Shown piece by piece: positions 44,801 through 52,360 of a stretch of DNA of 64,000 bases. The position numbers and the translations under genes were made by a program. The DNA is from Quadrisphaera setariae (GTDB lineage: Bacteria > Actinomycetota > Actinomycetes > Actinomycetales > Quadrisphaeraceae), in NCBI RefSeq assembly GCF_008041935.1, contig NZ_VKAC01000010.1:1-64000 (forward strand), written 5' to 3'. Numbering within the stretch: position 1 is the first letter of the stretch; each line of letters starts with the position of its first letter. A model generated the notes under the pieces. That model was not told where the DNA came from, ran no database searches, and was given only the letters and a program-made list of their open reading frames with translations.

Positions 44801-45767
44801 GACCACCCAGGCCGAGAGCGACGTCGCCGCCGCTGCTGCGCAGGCCATCGCGCTCGTCGACGAGGCCCGCCGGCGCAGCCACGCCGAGGCCGCGGAGCAC
44901 ACGCAGGAGGTGCGCCAGCGCCTGGAGCAGCTCACCGAGCGCACCCAGGCACGGGCGGCCGCGCTGCTGGAGGCCGCTGAGCAGGAGGCGCAGACCCTGT
45001 GCGCGGACGCCCAGCACGAGCTGACCACGGCGGAGCAGGCCGCCGAGACGCTGCGTCGCAGCGCTGAGGACGAGGCCGCGGGCATCGTCGGCACGGCCGA
45101 GCAGCGCGCGTGCGAGCTGCTCGACGAGGCGGCGCGCCTGCGCGTCGACTCCCACGCGCAGGCCACCGCCGCGCTGGCCGAGGCCGAGCTCGAGGCGGAG
45201 CAGGTGTTCGTGTCCGCCCAGGAGCAGGCGGTCGAGCTGCTCCGCGCCGCGGAGCACGACAGCGAGCAGCTGCGCCAGGAGGCCGCCGAGATGCTCCGCG
45301 CCTCGCAGCAGGACGGTGAGCAGCTGCGCCAGCAGGCGGCCGACGAAGCTGCTCAGCTGCGGGCCAAGGCCCAGGCCGAGGCCGCAGCTGTCGCCGACGC
45401 GCTCGCCGCGGCCCGCGAGGAGTCCGAGCGGGTGCTGGCGCAGGCGCGCGCCGAGGAGGAGGCCGCTGCCGAGCGCGCCGCGGCCGAGCGCGCTGCCGCC
45501 GAGCAGCTGCGCGCCGAGGCCGAGGAGGACCGCCGCGCCGCGTCAGCCGAGCGCGAGCGGCTGCTCGCCGAGGCCGCCGCTGACGTGTCGCGCCTGCGCG
45601 AGGAGGCCGCCGCCGACGCCGCGCGCACCCGCGAGGAGGCGAAGGCCACCCTGGCGCGCGCCGCCGCCGACGTCGAGGCGCTGCGCGCACGCCACCTGCG
45701 CATCCTGTCGGAGCTCTCCGACCTGTCGGGCTCGGCGTCCTCGCTGGCCGCGGCCGACGGCGTCTGA
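41820..45767 (+). CDS. Giant coiled-coil protein, Scy/FilP-like cytoskeletal candidate
   Basis: This 1315-residue protein is about 75 disordered N-terminal residues (ending SSVIDLRDARSG) followed by an almost unbroken Ala/Glu/Arg coiled coil to near the C-terminus, where HLRILSELSDLSGSASSL ends the chain. No membrane segment or enzyme motif is seen. The segment AARLREEAD recurs at residues 504, 533 and 584, with a variant at 624: spacings of 29, 51 and 40, i.e. 7+11n. Mixed heptad/hendecad periods, often of 51 residues, are known in the Streptomyces polar cytoskeletal proteins Scy and FilP. It lies between chemotaxis and flagellar genes, each side bounded by a terminator. A role in placing the flagellum or chemoreceptor array is inferred. 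Confidence 0.8.
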   Translation: METERTGRPAPLSPWDAQDGYGSGLDDDFGVDLEVTTGPLPVTSRSAALPSPRRQADHTAHAAHPASSVIDLRDARSGTSYERAAELLELARKHAEQVRSEVEAEARAALARATEQADAERAAATLQAAEVLRAAEVRAAELVAEAEADAEAQVAQVSDRAEEGRRAVQAVEAQRTALREQVLLLRTDLGALRDRRHQIGAEATALQDRISVLRSIADVVVEEATATAAARTTELESVAERALRSRADAEAERDLVRTETMQAVVQAEARRDAALAEAERLRAEADERAHEATAAAHHLLVQARGDAAQLHDDARHDAALLRSAAEQDAHELRTTAERDAHVLRTLADQQVQALRDVAAQDVAQVLAQAQQDADHLRAEAVALAEQLRAEAEVLRAEAEVLRTEAVAAAQLSRTEASALAEQELALAREAMDAERSAVLSALHAERESVQRDLERLMVAARSEAEALLEHARSESERLIAVAEAGAASSTAHADRVLAQATAEAARLREEADALRERYQVEVSTALEAARTEAARLREEADAVLAVARTEADKLIASARTEVGALRERSQAEARSTLEVASTEAARLREEADALLAAAHAEGAAARERALHEAQAALEVARTAAGEVRREAEQLLTGAREHATTSRDHVQSLRQSVQRDAEQVLAEARQSAAAMRADAEQEVLRSREHSTVARADAETLVDAARDRAAEVLAEAREEVDRLWRTAADEADQLHADTVQVADQVMVQAREQAEEIAAAAASEAAGVRSAAHLAADELLSRARERGDALLQDAEGARHAIEVGATAAAEAIVAAARAEADRVVEVATERAQRERSASETASAAARAEAAAQVQRVMRDAAAIRDRAADEVAQARAELAGARSELSRAQVEAEELRERSEAEARDVVSSAVAQASELRAEVARLKERARTALEDAEAEARALRDQAEAAATALRVQTEAAATALREQAREEAEALAAAARADADRVTVAAAQHASALTTQAESDVAAAAAQAIALVDEARRRSHAEAAEHTQEVRQRLEQLTERTQARAAALLEAAEQEAQTLCADAQHELTTAEQAAETLRRSAEDEAAGIVGTAEQRACELLDEAARLRVDSHAQATAALAEAELEAEQVFVSAQEQAVELLRAAEHDSEQLRQEAAEMLRASQQDGEQLRQQAADEAAQLRAKAQAEAAAVADALAAAREESERVLAQARAEEEAAAERAAAERAAAEQLRAEAEEDRRAASAERERLLAEAAADVSRLREEAAADAARTREEAKATLARAAADVEALRARHLRILSELSDLSGSASSLAAADGV

Positions 45768-45800
45768 CGCCGCCGGCGACGACCACCGGACCGAGCAGGA

Positions 45801-45852
45801 CGACGACGAGGGCGCCGCGCGGGGGAGTCCCTGCGCGGCGCCCTCGTCGTCG
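45801..45852. terminator. Bidirectional terminator between the coiled-coil gene and fliW
   Basis: Perfect 20-bp inverted repeat (arm CGACGACGAGGGCGCC...) with a 12-base loop, between two convergent genes. Confidence 0.85.
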
Positions 45853-45877
45853 CTGTGGTGCTCTGCGCTGCCGCCCG

Positions 45878-46369
45878 TCAGGCGGACAGCGGCTGGCGCA
45901 GCGGGTAGGCGCTACCGGTCAGCACGATCTGCGCCGCCGTGCCGCTGTTGGGGTTGATGAGGATCGGCGCGAGCAGGTTCACCGTGGCCTGCTCCAGGGA
46001 CTCGGCCCCCGCGGCGTTCACCACGGTCAGGAGCAGGCCCTGGTCACCGGCGGGCAGGCCGACGGCGGCGCGGGAGACGGCGTCCATGGAGGGCGCGTAG
46101 TCCTCGAAGACGGCCTCGGGGGCCAGCAGCAGCAGGCTGACGCCGGCGTCCTCGACGCTGCGCAGGGAGAACAGCGGGCTGTCCTCCTCGACCTGCTCCA
46201 GCACGAAGCGGGTGAGGTGCTCCAGGCCCAGCAGCGGTGCGGAGAAGTGCACCTCGGGGCCGCTCACGACCACGGTCACCTGGTCCTCCACAGTCACCTG
46301 GTCCTGGACGGTGTCCTGCTGCACAGCGGTGCTCGTCATGTCGACCGTACTCCCCGTCGTCATCGTCAT
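45878..46369 (-). CDS. fliW: Flagellar assembly factor FliW
   Basis: This 163-residue protein has the FliW pattern: LLGLEHLTRFVLEQVEEDSPLFSLRS, then LLLAPEAVFEDYAP and the late NLLAPILINPNSGTAAQ. FliW binds flagellin and, when free, antagonises CsrA at the flagellin leader. The ATG overlaps the flgL stop; ATG codons 3 and 11 residues further in are other possible starts, since the first 30 residues are Thr/Val-rich and variable. It ends the flgN-flgK-flgL-fliW operon; csrA, its usual neighbour, is absent. Confidence 0.9.
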   Translation of the reverse strand: MTMTTGSTVDMTSTAVQQDTVQDQVTVEDQVTVVVSGPEVHFSAPLLGLEHLTRFVLEQVEEDSPLFSLRSVEDAGVSLLLLAPEAVFEDYAPSMDAVSRAAVGLPAGDQGLLLTVVNAAGAESLEQATVNLLAPILINPNSGTAAQIVLTGSAYPLRQPLSA

Positions 46370-47289
46370 CGGATGAAGTCCATCAGGCTGGTCTGCAGCG
46401 TCTTCGCCGTCACCTGCAGCGCCGCCTGGTAGGCCGTCTGCTGCGAGGTGAGGGCGATGACCGCCTTGGGGAAGTCGAGGTCCTGCACGTCCGAGAGCTG
46501 CTTGGTGAGGGAGACGTCGCGGTCGGCCACGGCGTCCTGAGCAGCCATCACCCGGTTCTGCCGCGCGCCGAGCTCGGTCGCGGCGGTGAGGACGACGGCC
46601 TGGCGGTCCTGCAGCTTGGTGAGCAGCGTCCGCGTGGTGGCGTCGTCACCGGTCTTGATGGCGGTGGACAGCCCCTGGAGCACCGTGAAGACGGAGGTGT
46701 CGGACCCCGAGTCGGCACCGAAGACCGCCGTGCCGTCGGTGTCGACGCGCACGGAGTCGTCGGGGCCGATCTGCCGCTGCACGGTGCCCGCCCCCGTCGT
46801 CGCCCACGCGAACGTCTGGGACCCCGCGGCACCGGACGCCGTGACGGCAGCGCCCGTGGCGGTGCCGGCGAAGAGGCTGCGGTCGGAGTAGGTGCTGTTG
46901 GCTAGGCCCTTGACGGCGGACAGCACCCCGTCCACCTCGGCGGCCAGGGCCGCGCGCGACGTCGAGTTCTGGGTGCCGCTGTTCAGGGCCTGCAGCGTGC
47001 GGTTGACCGCGACGTTGAGCTGCGCCGTGGTCGACTTCAGCGCGGTGTCGGTCGCGTTGAGCCACGCCAGGCCGTCGTCGGCGTTCTTGCCGTACTGCAC
47101 GTTGTCGCGCTGCAGGGTGCGCAGGCGCAGCGCGTCGACGGTGCCGGTCGGGTCGTCCGACGGCTTGTTGATGCGCTTGCCCGTGGAGATCTGCTCGTTG
47201 AGGGTGGCCATCGACGCCAGGTTGCTCTGCAGGTTCGCGAGAGACTGCTCCTGGATCGTCCGGTGGGTCACCCGGCTGAGTCCGCTCAT
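46366..47289 (-). CDS. flgL: Flagellar hook-associated protein 3 (hook-filament junction)
   Basis: This 307-residue protein has flagellin-like terminal helices: the N-terminal TIQEQSLANLQSNLASMATLNEQISTGKRINKPSDDP and the C-terminal LSDVQDLDFPKAVIAL with QTAYQAALQVTAKTLQTSLMDFIR. It forms the last junction ring before the filament with FlgK. It lies 5 bases after flgK and overlaps fliW. Confidence 0.93.
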   Translation of the reverse strand: MSGLSRVTHRTIQEQSLANLQSNLASMATLNEQISTGKRINKPSDDPTGTVDALRLRTLQRDNVQYGKNADDGLAWLNATDTALKSTTAQLNVAVNRTLQALNSGTQNSTSRAALAAEVDGVLSAVKGLANSTYSDRSLFAGTATGAAVTASGAAGSQTFAWATTGAGTVQRQIGPDDSVRVDTDGTAVFGADSGSDTSVFTVLQGLSTAIKTGDDATTRTLLTKLQDRQAVVLTAATELGARQNRVMAAQDAVADRDVSLTKQLSDVQDLDFPKAVIALTSQQTAYQAALQVTAKTLQTSLMDFIR

Positions 47290-47294
47290 GTCCG

Positions 47295-48722
47295 TTACCT
47301 CCCGACCAGACCGGTCTTGTTGATGAGGGTGTCGAGCGCCTCGTCCACGGACGTGAGCACCCGTGCAGCGGCCTGGTAGGCGCGCTGCAGCGTCAGCAGG
47401 TTGGCGGTCTCCTCGTCGAGGGAGACCCCGGTCTCGGACTGCTGGGAGGCCACCGTGTTGCTCAGGGTGGCGGCGGTCGCCGTGGTGCGCGACGTGGCGC
47501 CAGCGGCGTCGGCGCCGAGCTGGGAGACGTAGGTCGCCCAGACGTTGTCGGGGCTCCCGGTGGCCTTGCCCAGCTTGCTCATGGCCAGCGCCACCGACGC
47601 GTCGGCGGAGCCGAGCGTGGAGTTGCCGGTGCGCAGCGCCGTCGTCCCGGGCGTGGTGGGCGCACCGGCGAGGGAGACCGCCACGGTGAGCCCGGTGACG
47701 CCCGAGGCCGTCGACCCGGTGAAGAACGGCTGCACCGGGTCAGCCGGTGTGGCCGAGGGGTTGAACGCGGCGGCGTAGGCGGCGTTCACCGAGGTGGAGA
47801 CCGCGGCCGCCACGGCGTCGTACTTGGCGGACGCCGTGTCGAGGGTGCCGCCGACGCGCAGCGCGTCGAGCACCCCGGCCAGCTGGCCGCCGCGCACCGA
47901 CGCGGGCGTGCCGTCGGCGAACTGCAGGGTCGGGGAGGCGGTCGGGGGCAGCGTGTTGGTCGTCGTGGGCGCCGAGACCTGGACGGTGTTGAAGGAGCCG
48001 TCCTGCACCAGGGCGTTGGAGCCGAGGTAGACGTCCACCACCCCGTTGGCCGCCTGCACCGTGGTGGCGCCGGTCAGCTCGGACAGGCGCGTCACCAGCT
48101 GGTCGCGCTGGTCCATGAGCTCGTTGGCGCTGTTGCCGGCGGCGACCGTCGCCTTGATCTGCTTGTTGTAGGTGGCGACGGCCTGGGTGGTGGCGTTGAC
48201 CTCGTTGGCGAGCGACGTCGCCTGCGTGCGCTGGTCGTTCCACATCGACACGACGCCGGCGGAGGAGTTCTTCAGCGTCTGGGCGACGTCCTGCGCGGCG
48301 GAGATGACCACCGACTTCGCGGAGTCCTTGGTGGGGTTGGCCGCCAGGTTGGCGAAGGCCGACCACATCGCGGAGAGCTTGCCGGACAGCGCCGTGTCGC
48401 TGGGCTCACCGGTGAGGTCCTGCAGGTTGTTGAGGACGTCGGCGCGGGAGGCGAGGTCGGCGTGCAGCGAGGTCTGGGAGCGCACCTGGGCGTCCCAGAA
48501 CGAGCTCGCCAGGCGCGAGACGCCGGTGAGGACGACACCGTTGCCGCCCTGCTGACCGGTGGTCATGAGGCCGACGGCGGTGGTCGCCGCCTGGAGGTCG
48601 ACCCGCTGGCGGGTGTAGCCCGGAGTGGCCACGTTGGCGATGTTGTTGCCCGTGACGTCCATGGCCTTGCGGGTCGCCTGAAGCGCGGACAGCGCCGTCG
48701 ACAGGCCGGAGAAGGAGCTCAT
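47295..48722 (-). CDS. flgK: Flagellar hook-associated protein 1
   Basis: This 475-residue protein has the rod/hook N-terminal motif (TGNNIANVATPGYTRQRVDLQ), a long variable middle, and the C-terminal helix ETANLLTLQRAYQAAARVLTSVDEALDTLIN. It forms the first hook-filament junction ring and is exported by the flagellar type III system. The ATG is set just ahead of the conserved SGLSTALSALQATRKAMD helix; it follows flgN by 11 bases. Confidence 0.94.
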   Translation of the reverse strand: MSSFSGLSTALSALQATRKAMDVTGNNIANVATPGYTRQRVDLQAATTAVGLMTTGQQGGNGVVLTGVSRLASSFWDAQVRSQTSLHADLASRADVLNNLQDLTGEPSDTALSGKLSAMWSAFANLAANPTKDSAKSVVISAAQDVAQTLKNSSAGVVSMWNDQRTQATSLANEVNATTQAVATYNKQIKATVAAGNSANELMDQRDQLVTRLSELTGATTVQAANGVVDVYLGSNALVQDGSFNTVQVSAPTTTNTLPPTASPTLQFADGTPASVRGGQLAGVLDALRVGGTLDTASAKYDAVAAAVSTSVNAAYAAAFNPSATPADPVQPFFTGSTASGVTGLTVAVSLAGAPTTPGTTALRTGNSTLGSADASVALAMSKLGKATGSPDNVWATYVSQLGADAAGATSRTTATAATLSNTVASQQSETGVSLDEETANLLTLQRAYQAAARVLTSVDEALDTLINKTGLVGR

Positions 48723-48733
48723 GTGGGGGTCCT

Positions 48734-49213
48734 CTACAGGGATCGGTCGACGAGGTTGGCGGGGGCGGCGGAAGTCATCCGACCCGTGGGGGCGTAGGTC
48801 TCGAGCGTCCCGTTGATGCTCAGGAGCGTCTCGTGGGTGGCCCGCGCAGCGGCGGACAGCACGATCCGGTTGCTCTCGGAGAGGCGGCGGATCTCGTCCG
48901 TGACCTCCACCAGGGCGTCGCGGTGGGCGAGCAGCAGCTCGCTCCACGGCTCGCCGGCGGCCGTCGCGAGGTCCTTCAGGCTGGGGTTGGGACCCAGACC
49001 GACGGACTCGGCGTACGCGTCCACCTCCACGGCGCGCAGGAGCTCGCTCTGGCGCACCTGCTCCAGCACGATCTCCACCTCGCGGGTGGCGTGCGCCACC
49101 CAGCGGGTGCGCCCGCTGTTCAGGACCAGCTGCTCCTCCTCGAGCTTGAACAGCAGCAGGTCGAGCTGCTCGCGCTCGCGCCACAGCACGTTGGACACCT
49201 CGGCGACGCCCAT
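48734..49213 (-). CDS. flgN: FlgN-type export chaperone for FlgK/FlgL
   Basis: This 159-residue helical protein has the FlgN pattern (LWREREQLDLLLFKLEEEQLVLNSGRTRWVAHATREVE) and heads the operon with its clients flgK and flgL. I use the ATG with GAGGAGG 6 bases upstream; a GTG two codons earlier lies too close to that site. A sigma-28-like promoter with a 14-base spacer lies about 45 bases upstream. Confidence 0.88.
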   Translation of the reverse strand: MGVAEVSNVLWREREQLDLLLFKLEEEQLVLNSGRTRWVAHATREVEIVLEQVRQSELLRAVEVDAYAESVGLGPNPSLKDLATAAGEPWSELLLAHRDALVEVTDEIRRLSESNRIVLSAAARATHETLLSINGTLETYAPTGRMTSAAPANLVDRSL

Positions 49214-49257
49214 GGACACCTCCTCAGCACGACGGTCGGGTTGTTGCTCGCCAGTCC

Positions 49258-49283
49258 ATCGGCGGCGGCCCCCCGTCCCTGAG
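49258..49283 (-). promoter_or_regulatory. FliA-type promoter of the flgN-flgK-flgL-fliW operon (14-base spacer)
   Basis: On the minus strand CTCAGG, 14 bases, GCCGAT. The spacer is one base shorter than in the other copies. It leaves a leader of roughly 37 bases with a good ribosome-binding site. Confidence 0.5.
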
Positions 49284-49386
49284 GGTTCTGCGGACGGGGA
49301 CGCCTCGTCGCGGCCCGACCACGCCGTTCCCTCGGCGCGCGCCGCACGTGCACGAAGAGCTGCTGGTCCGGCTGTGACCCGTGTGG

Positions 49387-49413
49387 CTCAAGGAAGTCAC
49401 CCGACCGGCCGAA
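49387..49413 (+). promoter_or_regulatory. FliA-type promoter of fliA (autoregulation)
   Basis: CTCAAG, 15 bases, GCCGAA. The -10 element ends 9 bases before the fliA GTG, so the transcript should be leaderless and fliA should activate its own gene. Confidence 0.65.
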
Positions 49414-49422
49414 ACACTCTCC

Positions 49423-50355
49423 GTGAGCAACTCAGCGAGCACCCCGCCGAACCGGCCCCGCCGGTCGGGCCGCGAGGTCGACGAGCTCGTCCGCGCGCAC
49501 CTGCCGATCGTCGGCTACCAGGTCAGCGAGACGATGGCGCGCCTGCCCGGTCACGTCCTGCGCGACGACCTCGTCTCCGCCGGCATGGCGGCGCTGGCCC
49601 AGGCGGCCATGAGCTACGCCGCCGAGACGGGTGTGCCGTTCAGCCGGTACGCGACGCTGCGCATCCGCGGCGCGCTGCTCGACGAGCTCCGCTCCATGGA
49701 CTGGGCGCCCCGCGGGGCGCGCTCCCGCACCCGGCAGGTGGCGGCCGCCGAGGAGACGCTCGCCGCGCAGCTCGGACGCAAGCCCGAGCGCGCTGAGCTC
49801 GCGGCGGCCCTCGGCTGCTCGCCGGAGGAGCTGGACGCCGCCCGCGCCACCACCGAGCGCGCGCTGGTGAGCATGGACGCCTACGACGGCGTCGTGGCCG
49901 AGGTGCTGCCGCACGAGGGCCCCGGCCCCGAGGAGCACCTCCTGCAGAACGAGCAGGTCAAGTACCTGCACGCCGCCGTCGCCTCGCTGCCCGAGCGGCT
50001 GCGCACCGTGGTCTCCGGCCTGTTCCTGGAAGACCGCTCGGTGACCGACGTCGCGGCTGAGCTCGGTGTCACGGAGTCGCGGATCAGCCAGCTGCGCACC
50101 GAGGCCCTGCTGCTCATGCGCGACGGCATGAACTCGGCCCTCGAGCCCGCGCTGGTCGCGCGGGCCGAGCGGCCCGGGGGAGTGGTGGACCGCCGGCGCC
50201 AGGCGTACTTCGCCGCCGTGGCTGCGCACGCCGCCGCGATGCCCATGGCGACGCTGCCCGAGACGTCGGAGGCCGCTGTGCGAGGGCCCGTCCCCGCAGC
50301 CATCCCCGCGCCGGCATCGCCGGTCGAGCCCGGCAGCTGGGCCGCGCTGGCCTGA
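49423..50355 (+). CDS. fliA: Flagellar sigma factor FliA (sigma-28, WhiG family)
   Basis: This 310-residue sigma factor has region 2 (LVRAHLPIVGYQV, DLVSAGMAALAQA, FSRYATLRIRGALLDELRSMDW), region 3 (RSRTRQVAAAEETLAAQLGRKP) and the region 4 helix-turn-helix (SVTDVAAELGVTESRISQLRTEAL). A tail of about 60 Ala/Pro-rich residues follows. The GTG is preferred over one 42 bases upstream because a FliA-type promoter lies between them. No anti-sigma FlgM is seen next to it. Confidence 0.92.
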   Translation: MSNSASTPPNRPRRSGREVDELVRAHLPIVGYQVSETMARLPGHVLRDDLVSAGMAALAQAAMSYAAETGVPFSRYATLRIRGALLDELRSMDWAPRGARSRTRQVAAAEETLAAQLGRKPERAELAAALGCSPEELDAARATTERALVSMDAYDGVVAEVLPHEGPGPEEHLLQNEQVKYLHAAVASLPERLRTVVSGLFLEDRSVTDVAAELGVTESRISQLRTEALLLMRDGMNSALEPALVARAERPGGVVDRRRQAYFAAVAAHAAAMPMATLPETSEAAVRGPVPAAIPAPASPVEPGSWAALA

Positions 50356-50372
50356 GCCGGCTCGACCGGTCC

Positions 50373-50392
50373 GAGCCCCGTCGTCGGGGCTC
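50373..50392 (+). terminator. Terminator after fliA
   Basis: Perfect 8-bp stem GAGCCCCG/CGGGGCTC with a TCGT loop, 17 bases after the fliA stop. Confidence 0.75.
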
Positions 50393-50400
50393 CTCGAACT

Positions 50401-50442
50401 GCAGCGGTGGTCCCGTGACTTCCCCACCGGGACCACCGCTGC
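50401..50442. terminator. Second inverted repeat after fliA
   Basis: Perfect 15-bp inverted repeat (arm GCAGCGGTGGTCCCG) around a 12-base loop, directly after the first hairpin. Together they form a strong double stop, readable from both strands. Confidence 0.75.
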
Positions 50443-51502
50443 CACCAACGCCCCTTGGCCGCTCCACGCGCACTGAGAGCTGGAGATCCTCGCGAGATCC
50501 AGGCGGGGCGGCTGCGGCAGGACCGCTGGGCTGGGCTCCGTGGCAGACTTCGCGAGAGAGCAGCGCCGCTCGTTCGCTGCAGACGGTGACCTGCGGTCGA
50601 TCCAGCGCCTCGGTGGTCCTCACCTCTGGTCGGCGTCCTGACGCGGTCATCGGCACCACCGCCTGCCGGCACGGAGATCTCCGCCCGCCGTCGACCTGCC
50701 CCAGTCCCCGTCTCGCCACGAGAAGCTGACCCAGCCGCTGGACCCAGAACGCGCCCGCTCTTGCCACGAGGTGGACCCCTGGCGGTCGAGGGCCTCGCGA
50801 TGACGAGCTCAGTGCCGATCTGTGCGCAGGGCGTGGATCGCTCCAGCGCTCCCGGGGCCTGTGGGGTTGCCCGCCCGTTCGTCGAGGTCCTGCTGTCCGC
50901 GCCCGTGCAGCACCGTCACCAGGACACGTCATCGTCGTTCATGCTCAGTCAGATCGCGACCGTGTGCGACGCTCTGGCCACGAAGAGACATTCGCCGCGC
51001 TGCCCGTCGCCGAGCGGATCCTCCGCGCGGTGGCGGCTGCGGACGACGCCCCAGGCGAGGCGAGCGGCTGCCCATCGCCTGAGCCTCGTCACCACGTGCG
51101 CCAGGCCGCCCCTGTTCGCGAGCGGCGCGCCGACCAGGCTCCGCTCTCCCGCGCGACTGACGGTGGCCACGCGCCACCGTTCCCCGCGCTGGCTGACGAG
51201 GCACGGCATGCCATGACGGGTTTCCGTGCTGGGCCCACGGTGACTGGGGCGAGCGTCTTCGACCTGACTCTCTTCCACCTGAGAGGCGTGACGCTCACGG
51301 GGGGGCTGGAGCCGTTGAGGCTTCGAGGCTCCACAGACCAGGGCAGCATGCACCCGGTCCACGACGCCGGGCGCCTTCACGAGGGGGGCGCACTCGACTG
51401 CCACGCGGTGCCGCAGAAGATCCCTGACGGTGTGCCGGCAACAGGGCGTCACCCAGCCGGACGCCCGACCGGGTGACGTGCCCCGCATCTGTGCTTGAAA
51501 GC
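50443..51502. other. Stretch without a supported gene
   Basis: About 1.06 kb after the fliA terminators. Several overlapping frames are open on both strands, up to 197 codons, but none has a recognisable domain, a good start site or the codon pattern of its neighbours throughout. The plus-strand frame at 50964-51476 has a protein-like first 35 codons and then loses the pattern, as expected for a decayed gene. I cannot assign any function. Confidence 0.5.
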
Positions 51503-51529
51503 GTTGAACGCGACAGCCGGATGGCCGAT
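51503..51529 (+). promoter_or_regulatory. Possible FliA-type promoter of the small protein gene
   Basis: GTTGAA, 15 bases, GCCGAT. The -10 is exact and spacing correct, but the -35 fits poorly (consensus CTCAAG). It would give a leader of about 40 bases. Confidence 0.35.
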
Positions 51530-51574
51530 GGACACAGTGCAAGGAGCACTGACCCGATGACCGAGGAGGTCGCG

Positions 51575-51880
51575 ATGAGCATGCCGATCACGTTCCGGGA
51601 CCGCTCGGCGGAGGGATCCGGCCGCGTCCTGGAGCTCCCCAGCACGCGTCAGGCGGAGGACGGGGGCAGCAGTCGAGGAGCCGCGCCCAAGCGGCGGATC
51701 GAGGACTCCGTGCTGCTCACGGTTGCGGTCGCCGACTCCGAGCGCACCTACACCTACGTCATGCCAGAGACGGCGCGCCTGGAGGCGGCGGTCACATCGA
51801 TCGCCGGTTCACCTGCTGAGTCCCTCGCCTCGCAGACCTCTCGTCTCGGGAGCCGGGTCCTCGCCCACCTCGTGACCTGA
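51575..51880 (+). CDS. Small hypothetical protein between fliA and the glycosylation island
   Basis: I do not recognise this 101-residue protein. The first half is hydrophilic (Ser, Arg, Gly), the second has RIEDSVLLTVAVADSERTYTYVMPETARLEAAV, which looks like beta strands followed by helix. The ATG is chosen for GAGGAGG 6 bases upstream; an in-frame ATG 18 bases earlier with AAGGAG further away is also possible. A weak FliA-type promoter upstream would place it in the flagellar regulon. Confidence 0.5.
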   Translation: MSMPITFRDRSAEGSGRVLELPSTRQAEDGGSSRGAAPKRRIEDSVLLTVAVADSERTYTYVMPETARLEAAVTSIAGSPAESLASQTSRLGSRVLAHLVT

Positions 51881-52360
51881 AGGCAGCTCCGCAGGCGCGT
51901 ACCGTCCCCGAGCGGCTGTCCCGGCCGACCTCGCAGGAGCGGAACTTGGCTCCGGAGGTCGTCCGCCACCGGTGTGATGGCCGTGTTGTACGGACTGCCT
52001 GCATGAAGGTGGAAGCTGCAGGTGACAGACACCCCTGCGCGCGCTCCACGACCGTGTTGGAGTGCCTCCACGACCGTGTTGGGGTGCACTGCCGCATGTC
52101 GTCTCCGAAGCACAGGTGCGGCAGCTGCGGGCGTCACGACGGGCAACTCACAGGCACCACTGCGGGCGTCGCGGCAGCGTCACGAACGTCGTCGCACGAC
52201 CCCGCACGGTGGGGGCCGTCCTGGACGGCCCACGAGACGAGACCCGGAGAACCGGTCAGATCACCCGCGACGAACAGTCCCTCGCGCGATGCCCGCCGTC
52301 ATCCGGCGTTGCCGGCGCTCGTGCTGCGAGGCTGCCGAGGCAGGAGATCCCGGCGCCGTC
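51881..52360. other. Stretch without a supported gene, containing a tandem repeat
   Basis: About 480 bases between the small protein gene and the convergent cupin gene. Open frames exist on both strands but none has a family match or convincing start. It holds a 22-base tandem duplication listed separately. Confidence 0.5.
52044..52087. repeat. 22-base tandem duplication
   Basis: Two head-to-tail copies beginning CTCCACGACCGTGTTGG, differing at one base (A/G at position 18). It lies in a non-coding stretch. Confidence 0.75.

Noticed and set aside
42059-45166. A 1035-codon open frame on the minus strand opposite the coiled-coil gene, rich in Ser, Ala and Arg.
   Set aside because: It mirrors the Ala/Glu/Arg-rich repeats of the plus-strand gene; composition is an artefact of complementing those codons and it has no start site or family.
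50949-51542. A 197-codon minus-strand frame after fliA.
   Set aside because: No recognisable domain or ribosome-binding site, unusual Arg/His-rich composition, and overlap with other equally long frames.
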